Source of the DNA: Corynebacterium singulare
Lineage (GTDB): Bacteria; Actinomycetota; Actinomycetes; Mycobacteriales; Mycobacteriaceae
DNA: 64,000 nt
Assembly (NCBI RefSeq): GCF_000833575.1
Contig: NZ_CP010827.1
Location: 1-64,000, forward strand
Reading direction: 5' to 3'
Below the pieces are notes generated by a model. The model searched no databases. It had not been told where the DNA came from and saw only the letters and a program-made list of their open reading frames with translations. The position numbers and the translations under genes are program-made. Of this stretch, positions 46,992-54,713 are shown one piece after another. The number at the start of each line of letters is the position of its first letter. The stretch's first letter is position 1.

Positions 46992-48473
46992 ATGATGAAC
47001 GGATTTTCCCGACGACAGTTTTTGCTCGGCGGGCTCGTCCTCGCCGGCACCGGGGCCGTGGCCGCTTGCACCAGCGACCCTGGACCTGCTGCCTCGGCAC
47101 CAGGTTCCTCCCTTCGCCCCACTCCCACCCCCACTGCGCTCGGTGAGCCGACGGTGCGCCGGACACTGACCGCCCGGCCCCTCTCTCTGGATATCGGCGG
47201 CATCGAAGCCAAGACGTGGGGATACGTCTCTGACACCGGGGATGCGGCCATTGAGGCTACCGCCGGCGACGTCCTCCAGGTCGATATCACCAATGAACTG
47301 CCTGATAGCACCTCCATCCACTGGCATGGCATCGCACTCCACAACGCAGCTGACGGTGTGCCCGGCATGACCCAGGACCCCATTGAACCTGGCGAGTCTT
47401 TCTCCTATGTTTTTGAAGTCCCCCACGGTGGCACCTACTTCTACCATTCCCACTCCGGCCTGCAGCTTGATCGCGGCCTTCACGCCCCACTGATCATCCG
47501 TGACCCGCAAGACGCTGAGGACCAGGACGTCGAGTGGACCATCGTGCTCGACGACTGGGTCGATGGCATTCAGGGCACTCCCGACGATGAGCTCGACAAG
47601 CTCACCGGAATGGGTTCGGGCGACCATAACGGGAGGATGGGAATGGGAGGTCACGGCCATATGATGCACGGCACCCCGGACCGGGTACTGGGCGGGGATG
47701 CCGGCGATGTGATGTATCCGCACTACCTCATCAACGGACGTATCCCCCGTGCTCACCGGACCTTCGAGGCTCGCCCGGGCGACAAGGCCCGCCTGCGGTT
47801 TATCAACTCCGGCGGTGACACCATCTTCAAGGTGGCCCTCGGTGGTCACCGCATGACCGTCACCCACACCGACGGCTTCCCTGTCCAGCCCTGGGAGACC
47901 GAATCGATTTACCTGTCGATGGGCGAGCGTGTCGACGTCGAGGTCATCCTCGGCGACGGCATCTTCCCGCTCACGGCTTTGGCGGTGGGTAAGGACGACC
48001 GCGCCTTCGCCGTCATCCGCACCGCCGGCGGCCAGGCCCCCCACCCCGATGTCGACTTCCCCGAGTTGTCGTCCACCGGACTGCTTCTGTCCTCCCTGAA
48101 GCCAGCAGACCGTGCACTCCTGCCCGAGGGCACACCAGACCGAGAAGTCAGCATCGACCTGGGCGGGCAGATGATGCCGTATGAATGGAGCATTCTCACC
48201 GACGGTCAATCCTCCTCCGCGACCGTGCAGGAGGGCCAGCGCCTGCGGATGGTCATGCGCAACAGGACCATGATGCCCCATCCCATGCACATCCACGGCC
48301 ACACGTGGGCGCTGCCCGGCAGCGGCGGGCTACGCAAGGACACCGTCCTTCTCCGCCACGGTGAAACCATGATCGCCGACCTGATCGCTGACAATCCCGG
48401 TGAGTGGGCATTTCACTGCCATAACGCCTATCACATGGAAACCGGGATGGTCAGCTCGCTTCGCTACGAGTAA
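46992..48473 (+). CDS. Multicopper oxidase, Tat-exported lipoprotein candidate
   Basis: Multicopper oxidases oxidise Cu(I) outside the membrane, lowering toxicity. The 493-aa protein has a Tat signal (SRRQFLLGGLVL) with a lipobox-like AVAACTS, so it may be lipid-anchored. Copper ligands are in SIHWHGIAL, YFYHSHSGL, HPMHIHGHTW and FHCHNAYHMETGM, giving the T1 and T2/T3 sites. AAGGAAGG at 46978-46985 supports the start (ATG 46992 or 46995). A Gly/Met/His-rich stretch at about residue 215 (GRMGMGGHGHMMHG) resembles CueO-type copper-binding inserts. Confidence 0.93.
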   Translation: MMNGFSRRQFLLGGLVLAGTGAVAACTSDPGPAASAPGSSLRPTPTPTALGEPTVRRTLTARPLSLDIGGIEAKTWGYVSDTGDAAIEATAGDVLQVDITNELPDSTSIHWHGIALHNAADGVPGMTQDPIEPGESFSYVFEVPHGGTYFYHSHSGLQLDRGLHAPLIIRDPQDAEDQDVEWTIVLDDWVDGIQGTPDDELDKLTGMGSGDHNGRMGMGGHGHMMHGTPDRVLGGDAGDVMYPHYLINGRIPRAHRTFEARPGDKARLRFINSGGDTIFKVALGGHRMTVTHTDGFPVQPWETESIYLSMGERVDVEVILGDGIFPLTALAVGKDDRAFAVIRTAGGQAPHPDVDFPELSSTGLLLSSLKPADRALLPEGTPDREVSIDLGGQMMPYEWSILTDGQSSSATVQEGQRLRMVMRNRTMMPHPMHIHGHTWALPGSGGLRKDTVLLRHGETMIADLIADNPGEWAFHCHNAYHMETGMVSSLRYE

Positions 48474-48630
48474 CCCCCACAGCAGGGTTGAGCAGTGTGC
48501 GCCAGGAGTCGACGGGATTGGAGTATGCGTCAGCGCGCACGGCAGCAAGTCCAATGATGCGGTCGTAGCGCCAAGTATCCACCGGCGGTTTGGTGCTATT
48601 TACCGTGAGCAACATTGTTCGTGGGCCGAG

Positions 48631-49839
48631 TCAGGGAATCGGCACGCTGTGTAGGCGCGCCAGGCCGGTGGTGAGGACCCACACGGAGCCGGTGGCTACG
48701 AGTGCACCGGAGAAGGCGACGGCCGGGGCCACCCCGAGCAGCTGGCCTGCGAAGCCGCCGAGGAGCGCGCCGACCGGCATGATGCCCCATTCCACAAAGC
48801 GCATCGTGCCTAGTACGCGGCCGCGAATCTCTTCAGGGGCGAAGGCTTGGCGCAGGCCGGCGGCAAGAGCTTGGCTGGTCATGATGCCCCAGCCGCACAA
48901 GCCTGCCCCAAGGTAGATGAGGAGCAGCGGGGTCGTGACATGGCCGGCAGGCGCCATGCACACCAGTCCCACGGCTGCCACCACAGGCCCCCACAGGAGC
49001 ACCCGTCCAGCGCCCACAGCCTTGGCCAGGTGGTGTGCTGTCAGCGCGCCGGTGGCTCCGAGCAGAGCGATGGCGAGGAAAACCAGCCCGATGCCGATGG
49101 TGCTGACGTGCAGCTCACGTGCGAGGAACACCATGAGAACAGAGAAAGCTGCGTTCATCCCCAGCGAGACGGCCGCACCCGCGCCGGTGAGGCCGAGCAA
49201 GCGGTTATCGCGCACGACGGAGCCCACGCCGGTCTTCACGTCCTCCCATACGGTGGCGTCGGCGGTGGCGGTAGAGGAATCGGGCCCAATCATGCGGAGG
49301 CTGGCGGCGGAGATGAGGTAGGAGAAGGCGTCGATAAGCATGGCGAGGGGCGCACCTACCGTGGCGATAAAGACTCCCACGAGGCCCGGGGCGGTGAGCG
49401 AGGCGATGCCGGAGGTGGTCTGCAGCGCGCCGTTGGCCTGCACAAGGTCGCCGTCCTCACCGACGATGTCCGGCATCTGCGCCTGGCAGGCCACATCAAA
49501 GACCAGGTTGCCCAGGCCAACGGCGAAAGCGACAAGGCACAGGTGGGTAAACGTGATGCCACCGACAAGGAATGCCACCGGAATCGTGAGGACGGCCAGC
49601 GCACGAAGGAGGTCGGAGGCGATCATGAGCGGGCGGCGCCGGCGGCGGTCCACGAGCGAGCCGACGAACAGGCCGAAGAGCAGGTAGGGCAGGTTGTCCA
49701 GGGCCCCGAGAATGCCCATGTGGAGCGGGTTAGAATCAAGAAGCGTGACTGCAATGAGCGGCAGCGCCATGAACGTAACCTGGGAACCGAGTGCGGATAT
49801 GGCTTGGCCGCCAAGCAGCCAGCGAAACGGGTGCTTCAT
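48631..49839 (-). CDS. MFS transporter, probable drug efflux pump
   Basis: The 402-aa protein has 12 predicted transmembrane helices, the MFS loop motif GSLVDRRRRRP between helices 2 and 3, and repeats of the family pattern. It resembles the MFS_3/EntS type efflux group. It is transcribed divergently from a TetR-family regulator with an operator-like palindrome next to its start, which suggests ligand-inducible efflux. The substrate is unknown. Confidence 0.88.
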   Translation of the reverse strand: MKHPFRWLLGGQAISALGSQVTFMALPLIAVTLLDSNPLHMGILGALDNLPYLLFGLFVGSLVDRRRRRPLMIASDLLRALAVLTIPVAFLVGGITFTHLCLVAFAVGLGNLVFDVACQAQMPDIVGEDGDLVQANGALQTTSGIASLTAPGLVGVFIATVGAPLAMLIDAFSYLISAASLRMIGPDSSTATADATVWEDVKTGVGSVVRDNRLLGLTGAGAAVSLGMNAAFSVLMVFLARELHVSTIGIGLVFLAIALLGATGALTAHHLAKAVGAGRVLLWGPVVAAVGLVCMAPAGHVTTPLLLIYLGAGLCGWGIMTSQALAAGLRQAFAPEEIRGRVLGTMRFVEWGIMPVGALLGGFAGQLLGVAPAVAFSGALVATGSVWVLTTGLARLHSVPIP

Positions 49840-49850
49840 GTCCCTTCTCC

Positions 49851-49863
49851 CTTACACTGTAAG
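49851..49863. promoter_or_regulatory. TetR-type operator candidate
   Basis: CTTACACTGTAAG is a 13-bp palindrome in the gap between the MFS and TetR genes, 12 bases from the MFS start. Its symmetric form fits autoregulation by the divergent TetR-family protein. Confidence 0.55.
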
Positions 49864-49908
49864 TTTCACCTTTTATCGTAGTCCGGCGGCCGTCCAGAAG
49901 GAGGTCAC

Positions 49909-50556
49909 GTGTCACAAATCATTACGCGCGATGCCATCGTCGAGGCAGCCATCGCCATTGGTGATGAAAAGGGCCTCGAGCGTGTGTCCATGCGTGCCGT
50001 CGCGGGCCGCCTGGGCGTGCAGGCGATGTCCCTCTACCACCACGTGCGCAACAAGGCCGAGCTTCTCGACGCCATCCACGAACACCTCATCCTCGAACTC
50101 ACCCTCCCCGCGGAGTCCCCAACCTGGGAGGCAGCACTGCGCAGCGCTGCCGGTGCCTACCGCGCCCTCGCCCTGCGCCACCCCAATCTCTTCGTGCTCG
50201 TGGCTACCCGTCCGATTTCCACACCGGCGGAAATCGCGCACATCGCGCCGGCGTTGACAGTCTTCGACGAGGCAGGAATCCCTCCCGAGCAGCAGCTCTT
50301 TAGCGTTCAGTCATTCTTCTGCGCGCTCAACGGTTACCTCTTGGCGGAGGTTGCCCCCACGCCCGGCCACGCCGAGGTGCCCGATTCCCCCATCCCCGTC
50401 CCGCCAGAAGGAGCCCCTTCTGTCTTGACTCTCCTCGCTTCCCTCGACAGCCAGCAGCCTTCTGGCACGGCGGGCGAGAACTTCCTCGCCGCTTCCTTCG
50501 ACGCCTTCGTCGATGTCTTCCTCACCGGACTGGCCGAACGCCTAGGTGTGCAGTAG
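49909..50556 (+). CDS. TetR-family transcriptional regulator
   Basis: The 215-aa protein starts with GTG after AAGGAGG (49898-49904). The N-terminal DNA-binding domain reads RDAIVEAAIAIGDEKGLERV and VSMRAVAGRLGVQAMSLYHH, then VRNKAELLDAI. The C-terminal ligand domain follows the tetracycline-repressor C-terminal type. It probably represses the divergent MFS gene and itself. Confidence 0.92.
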   Translation: MSQIITRDAIVEAAIAIGDEKGLERVSMRAVAGRLGVQAMSLYHHVRNKAELLDAIHEHLILELTLPAESPTWEAALRSAAGAYRALALRHPNLFVLVATRPISTPAEIAHIAPALTVFDEAGIPPEQQLFSVQSFFCALNGYLLAEVAPTPGHAEVPDSPIPVPPEGAPSVLTLLASLDSQQPSGTAGENFLAASFDAFVDVFLTGLAERLGVQ

Positions 50557-50597
50557 CGCGCTGCGTTTCTGTGGTACCGCTGATAAAGTAACGCCTT

Positions 50598-51482
50598 GTG
50601 TTCTCAGGTTTTCTCGCATCCATACTGTCCGTCCTCGTAGCGGTAGCTTCCGTGTTCGGGGTTCCCCATGCCGCACCCGGCACCTCGGACGGCTCCGGTG
50701 ACTCCGCAGCATCCGAGGTCCTGCAGGCCACGAGCCAGGTCGCTGTGAACGATGACCGCGTAGCCGCGGTGTGGATGAATGGCGCGAGGGAATGTTCAGC
50801 GGGGTACATCGGCAATGATTGGTGGCTTACGGCCACGCACTGTTTAGGCCGCAACCTGCGTCTTACCCAGACAGACGGGGATAGCGCCAAGGTAGTTGCG
50901 TCGACTCCGGTGGCGGAGAAATCGGACATTGCTTTGCTCAAAGCGGAACCCATGGATGCTGAGGCCTTCGAGCTTCCCGACCGCCCCCTGCGCGTCAACG
51001 AAAAGCTTTTCCTCGTGGGCTACGGCGGTTCCCATACGTTCGCCTCGGAGGCCGTGTCCCGCATTGAGCAAACCGGCGTGACCTACGAAATCCAAAACCA
51101 CGAGTTTGAGAACCTGCTTAAATCCCATTCCCTGTTCGCGTCGCGCTCTTGCAGCGGTGATTCCGGCGCCCCGCTTTACCAGGACGAGACCATCTTCGCC
51201 GTACACACCGGTGGCGAGGAAAATGAGTCCTGCGAGGACGGCACGCGCCGCCTCATGTGGCACAGCGAGATCTACCCATATGTGGACAACCTCACCGCGC
51301 TGATGAAGAGCTACGACGAGGAGGAAGCGGCCGCGCGTCTGGCGGAGACTGAGGCCGCCATCGTGCGCCAAGCCCGCGCCCAAGAGCGCCGCCAAGCTCC
51401 CGCAGAAAAGCCATCCGAAGAGCGCACCGAGCAGCCAGAGAAAGACCGCAGCAGCAGCCTGAGCAGCCTCTCCTCGCGCTAA
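50598..51482 (+). CDS. Secreted trypsin-like serine protease
   Basis: The 294-aa protein has a signal peptide (residues 1-25, to GVPHA) and an S1 protease domain with His in LTATHC, Asp in KSDIALL and Ser in CSGDSGAPLY. After about residue 235 comes a charged helical tail rich in Ala/Arg/Glu, then a Ser-rich end, with no membrane anchor. The start is GTG. It should act outside the cell or in the envelope; substrate unknown. Confidence 0.9.
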   Translation: MFSGFLASILSVLVAVASVFGVPHAAPGTSDGSGDSAASEVLQATSQVAVNDDRVAAVWMNGARECSAGYIGNDWWLTATHCLGRNLRLTQTDGDSAKVVASTPVAEKSDIALLKAEPMDAEAFELPDRPLRVNEKLFLVGYGGSHTFASEAVSRIEQTGVTYEIQNHEFENLLKSHSLFASRSCSGDSGAPLYQDETIFAVHTGGEENESCEDGTRRLMWHSEIYPYVDNLTALMKSYDEEEAAARLAETEAAIVRQARAQERRQAPAEKPSEERTEQPEKDRSSSLSSLSSR

Positions 51483-51531
51483 CAGCGAGTACACAGTATG
51501 CGCCCAGACTAGGGCGATATGCTCGCTCCTC

Positions 51532-52359
51532 ATGAAACACGGCTTTCTGCAGCGCGCGTTCCTCGCCATTCTCCTCGGTACCTCTGCACCCGTTCCAGCC
51601 CATGCTCAAACGATGGAGACGTCTGCCTCCTTGGAGCTCGGCATCAATGACCCAGAATGCCAGCCCACAGGACCCGTCACCGAGCCGGTCGTCCTTCTCC
51701 ACGGCACTTCGGCGAACTCGGCCGAGTGGAACGATCTCATCCCTAAGCTCACCGAGCAGGGCATGTGCGTGTGGGCCTTCGACTACGGTGGGGATGACCT
51801 GGCCTTCCAGAACGCCTACCCGTACATGAAGGGCATTGCGGATTTAGAGTCCTCCGGGCGTGAAATCGCCCAGCATATCGAGTACATCCGCGGCGTTACT
51901 GGGGCAGAGAAAGTAAACCTCGTGGGCTTTTCCCAGGGTGGGCTGCACACCAAGTCCTATGCACAGCTTTATGGTTCACCCGATGAGGTGCGCCGCGTGG
52001 TCACGATTGGCGCGAACTTTCACGGGACAACATGGGGCGACAGAGCAACGCCCCTAAGCACGGCGGCAAAAATCGCGCCCGATGTGACCAATTTTGTTGG
52101 AACCAGTGCCGGTATCCAGCAGCTGCAGGGTTCGGACTTTATGGAGAATCTCAACCAGTTGCCGGACACCGCGCCGGGGATCACCTACACCTCTATCTAT
52201 TCACCCGCAGACAACACTGTGACGCCGAATGAGACCTCGCAGTTAACTGCAGTTCCGGGCGCGGACGTGGCCAACGTGGAGTCAGTTCCGGTCGAGCACG
52301 GAAAACTGCCCCATGATCCGCGCGTACACGAGCTGATCGTGTGGGGGCTCACGCGCTAG
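51532..52359 (+). CDS. Secreted lipase/esterase (alpha/beta hydrolase)
   Basis: The 275-aa protein has a signal peptide (cleavage after AHA, about residue 25). The hydrolase domain has the oxyanion motif VVLLHGTSA, nucleophile Ser in GFSQGGLHTKSY, acid Asp in YSPADNTVTP and His in VEHGKLPHDP. The type is the class 2 bacterial lipase family common in lipophilic corynebacteria. It lies 49 bases after the serine protease gene in the same direction. Confidence 0.9.
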   Translation: MKHGFLQRAFLAILLGTSAPVPAHAQTMETSASLELGINDPECQPTGPVTEPVVLLHGTSANSAEWNDLIPKLTEQGMCVWAFDYGGDDLAFQNAYPYMKGIADLESSGREIAQHIEYIRGVTGAEKVNLVGFSQGGLHTKSYAQLYGSPDEVRRVVTIGANFHGTTWGDRATPLSTAAKIAPDVTNFVGTSAGIQQLQGSDFMENLNQLPDTAPGITYTSIYSPADNTVTPNETSQLTAVPGADVANVESVPVEHGKLPHDPRVHELIVWGLTR

Positions 52360-52988
52360 GCCGGGGTCGGCGCGGACCTGCGGGTGCGTGAGGCAATGAC
52401 GAAGGTAGCCGTCAAGCAGATAGCGAGGGCCACGAAAGGCAACGCATTCGACAGCCAGTAGGCGGTGGTGAAGGGGAGAGAATAGGCGGCGACGATGCGG
52501 ATGATTGCTTCGAGTAGGAACACTACGCCCCACACGATAGTGATGTAGCGCTGGGAAGCGCGGAAGGTCGGGTATTGCCACAACCCATTCCAGTAGGCCA
52601 CGCCTTCCTTCGTGCCATCGGTGCCAAAGCGCTGGCCAAAGTAGAAGGCGAGGGGCTTGCCCAGGGCAAGGCTACCAAGGAAGAGCAGGCCGAAAACACC
52701 GGTAATAACGCTGCCTTTAACTAGAAGGAGGCGCTCATCGGTGCCACCGATCAGCGTGGCTAAGGCCGCGGCAAGGTTGAATGCAAAGATCAGTGCAGAA
52801 ATCCCAGAAAAGGATTTTTGCCGCACGTGCTGGATGATGCCACCGATGAGGGGGCCGATGCTGGCGGCTAGGTAGGCGTAGACGTGGTTGCCGGTTGCGG
52901 AGTCAACCAGTTGAAACAGGAGGATGGCGAGGCCGACGTCGAAGACGCCGAGGATGAGGAAGTTGAGCAGGCGCGGATTGAGACTCAT
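52356..52988 (-). CDS. VC0807-family-like membrane protein
   Basis: The 210-aa product from ATG 52988 (MSLNPRLLNFLILG) has six transmembrane helices with an ASIGPLIGGIIQHVRQ segment typical of VC0807-like proteins of unknown role. It overlaps the convergent lipase gene by 4 bases and is divergent from a PaaX-like regulator, which may control it. Confidence 0.75.
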   Translation of the reverse strand: MSLNPRLLNFLILGVFDVGLAILLFQLVDSATGNHVYAYLAASIGPLIGGIIQHVRQKSFSGISALIFAFNLAAALATLIGGTDERLLLVKGSVITGVFGLLFLGSLALGKPLAFYFGQRFGTDGTKEGVAYWNGLWQYPTFRASQRYITIVWGVVFLLEAIIRIVAAYSLPFTTAYWLSNALPFVALAICLTATFVIASRTRRSAPTPA

Positions 52989-52997
52989 GCCACATAG

Positions 52998-53036
52998 TGT
53001 GCCACAAAACATACGTAACGGTTTGTTTGTGACACA
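52998..53036. promoter_or_regulatory. Inverted repeat between VC0807-like gene and PaaX-like regulator
   Basis: TGTGCCACAAA (52998-53008) and TTTGTGACACA (53026-53036) match as inverted arms at 10 of 11 positions, with a 17-bp spacer. The centre-to-centre distance is 28 bp. It fits an operator for the divergent PaaX-like regulator. Confidence 0.5.
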
Positions 53037-53057
53037 TAAAATCCTTAGGGTTGGCGC

Positions 53058-53780
53058 ATGGCTGACGTTGGACCAGGAACCTTTGGATATCTCTGCGGAT
53101 TAGCTCGCCGTGAGGAACTCCCCGGGCCCGTGCTGACACCAATCCTTACTGGGCTGGGTCTGTCGCCGGCTGGCGTTCGCACCTATCTGTCCCGCATGGT
53201 GCGCGCGGGCGATCTATCCTCGCGCCGAGCCGGGCGATACTCCGTGTATTCCATGGTGGGGAACTACCTTGCGGAGTTTCGTCACCTAGGCTCGCCGCGC
53301 GCCTTCCAATGGGACGGGGCGTTTCACACCGTTATCTTCGATATCGGCGAGGATCGCCGTACAGAAAGGGATGCCCTCCTGCGCGCCGCGCAGGCCAGCG
53401 GTTTCCGGCAGCTACGGCCCGGAGTCCTGGTGGGTGCCCACGCGCCGGGGGAGTGGGCGCAGAAAACCTTTGTCGGCACTTGGTCCGTGGATACGGACAC
53501 CGCCCGCGACGTTATTGCCACCGCGTGGGACCTTGAGGAGAGCGCTGCCCGCATTAGCGCGCTGGGCGACGTCCCCCCTCTGCCCACCGATGACGTTGGC
53601 GTCGTCGTCGAAACCACGCGCCGCCATTCTGCCGTCTTTGCGGCGCTGCGCCACACCCCGCCCTTCCCTGCAGAGCTTCTTCCCGCTGACTTCCCTTCGG
53701 AAATGCTGGAGAGCCGCCTGCGCATGGACGTCACGCCGGCCTATCGGGCGATGGCGCGGCTGTTAGAGTCGTGGCCATGA
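53058..53780 (+). CDS. PaaX-like transcriptional regulator
   Basis: The 240-aa protein has an N-terminal winged helix (LSPAGVRTYLSRMVRAGDLS, RRAGRYSVYSM) and the PaaX central pattern FQWDGAFHTVIFDI followed by RTERDALLRAAQASGFRQL. PaaX-type proteins repress catabolic or membrane genes, often with a CoA-thioester effector; the ligand here is unknown. The gene overlaps the zinc-finger gene by ATGA. Confidence 0.8.
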   Translation: MADVGPGTFGYLCGLARREELPGPVLTPILTGLGLSPAGVRTYLSRMVRAGDLSSRRAGRYSVYSMVGNYLAEFRHLGSPRAFQWDGAFHTVIFDIGEDRRTERDALLRAAQASGFRQLRPGVLVGAHAPGEWAQKTFVGTWSVDTDTARDVIATAWDLEESAARISALGDVPPLPTDDVGVVVETTRRHSAVFAALRHTPPFPAELLPADFPSEMLESRLRMDVTPAYRAMARLLESWP

Positions 53781-54085
53781 TCCAGGGAGCCATCGACGCG
53801 GAAGGGCGGTGCCGGCACTGGCACACGCTTGTCGACGTCGTCGCGAACAAGTGCCGCACCTGTACCGGTTGGTTCGCGTGTTCCCTGTGCCATGCGGAAT
53901 TAACTGACCACGAGTTTGGCGCCATGCCGAAATACGAACTCTGCGTCATGTGCGGGGCGTGCGGACGTCAGATGACGTATGCCGAGTATGCCGGCGATGA
54001 AGCAAGCCCAGCATACGAATGCCCCGCGTGCGGGCATGCCTTCAATACCGGCTGCGCGCTACACGCGGGGACGTATTTTCGCTAG
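53777..54085 (+). CDS. CHY-type zinc-finger protein
   Basis: The 102-aa protein is coupled to the PaaX-like gene by a 4-base overlap (ATGA). It has CRHWHT, then NKCRTCTGWFACSLCHAEL, CVMCGACGRQMTY and CPACGHAFNTGCALH, about eleven cysteines and several histidines arranged as a CHY zinc-binding domain. The role in bacteria is not established. Confidence 0.88.
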   Translation: MIQGAIDAEGRCRHWHTLVDVVANKCRTCTGWFACSLCHAELTDHEFGAMPKYELCVMCGACGRQMTYAEYAGDEASPAYECPACGHAFNTGCALHAGTYFR

Positions 54086-54102
54086 TTGCTTAAGGCTGTT
54101 GC

Positions 54103-54687
54103 TTAGGGCAGCAGCGGGGCCAGCGGGGTGCCCTCGACAAGGGTCTTGAGGTACGCCACGATGTCTGGGACGTAGATGGTGAAGGAGCCGAAAGTCACCG
54201 GAATCGTCGGGAAAGCGGTCGGGGCGCTGCCACCATTGTTAGCCGGAGCGTTGGTCTTGTTTCCGCCGTTGTTGGCCGGGGCTGGAGTGTTGTTGCCGCC
54301 GTTGTTGGCTGGGGCGGGGGTGTTGTTGCCGCGGTTGTTGGCCGGGGCGGGGGCTGGCGTGCCCTGGTTGTTGTTCGCGGGGGCAGTCTTGCCGCCGCCA
54401 CCGCCCAGGCCGCAGCGAGCGATGGCCTCGTCGGCGCGGGCGATGGCGTCACGGATTTCGCCGCCGCGCGGGTGGAAATTGGCGGCAGCGAGGGCCTGGG
54501 ACTTCTTGCTGTTGTAGTCGGACGGGTTGGTGTAGTACTTCGATGCCTGCTCACAGGAGATCTGGCCAGCCGGCACCTTGGCCAGGTAGTCATCGACCAT
54601 ATCGGCCGAGGCAGCAGGGCTAGCAAGGCCGACGGTGACGGCTGCAGCAGCGGAACACAGGACAAGCTTGTTTCTCATGCGCCACAT
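54103..54687 (-). CDS. Secreted protein with Asn/Pro-rich repeats
   Basis: The 194-aa product has a signal peptide (cleavage after ASA, about residue 28) and a folded part with two cysteines (SCEQASKYYTNPSDYNSKK; RCGLGGGGG). An 11-residue repeat GNNTPAPANNG then occurs about four times, and the tail IYVPDIVAYLKTLVEG is hydrophobic. AAAGG before the ATG at 54687 favours that start over ATG 54678. Function unknown; likely surface exposed. Confidence 0.8.
   Translation of the reverse strand: MWRMRNKLVLCSAAAAVTVGLASPAASADMVDDYLAKVPAGQISCEQASKYYTNPSDYNSKKSQALAAANFHPRGGEIRDAIARADEAIARCGLGGGGGKTAPANNNQGTPAPAPANNRGNNTPAPANNGGNNTPAPANNGGNKTNAPANNGGSAPTAFPTIPVTFGSFTIYVPDIVAYLKTLVEGTPLAPLLP
54231..54360 (-). 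repeat. 33-bp tandem repeats in the secreted protein gene
   Basis: About four imperfect units of 33 bp, encoding variants of NNTPAPANNGG. Units differ by a few substitutions (for example KTNAPANNGG). Confidence 0.85.
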
Positions 54688-54713
54688 TGTGCCACACCTT
54701 TTACACTTTTGCG

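Noticed and set aside
39817..48630. Site-specific genomic island integrated at tRNA-Leu
   Set aside because: No integrase gene and no second copy of the tRNA 3' end were found; the IS elements explain the region more simply.
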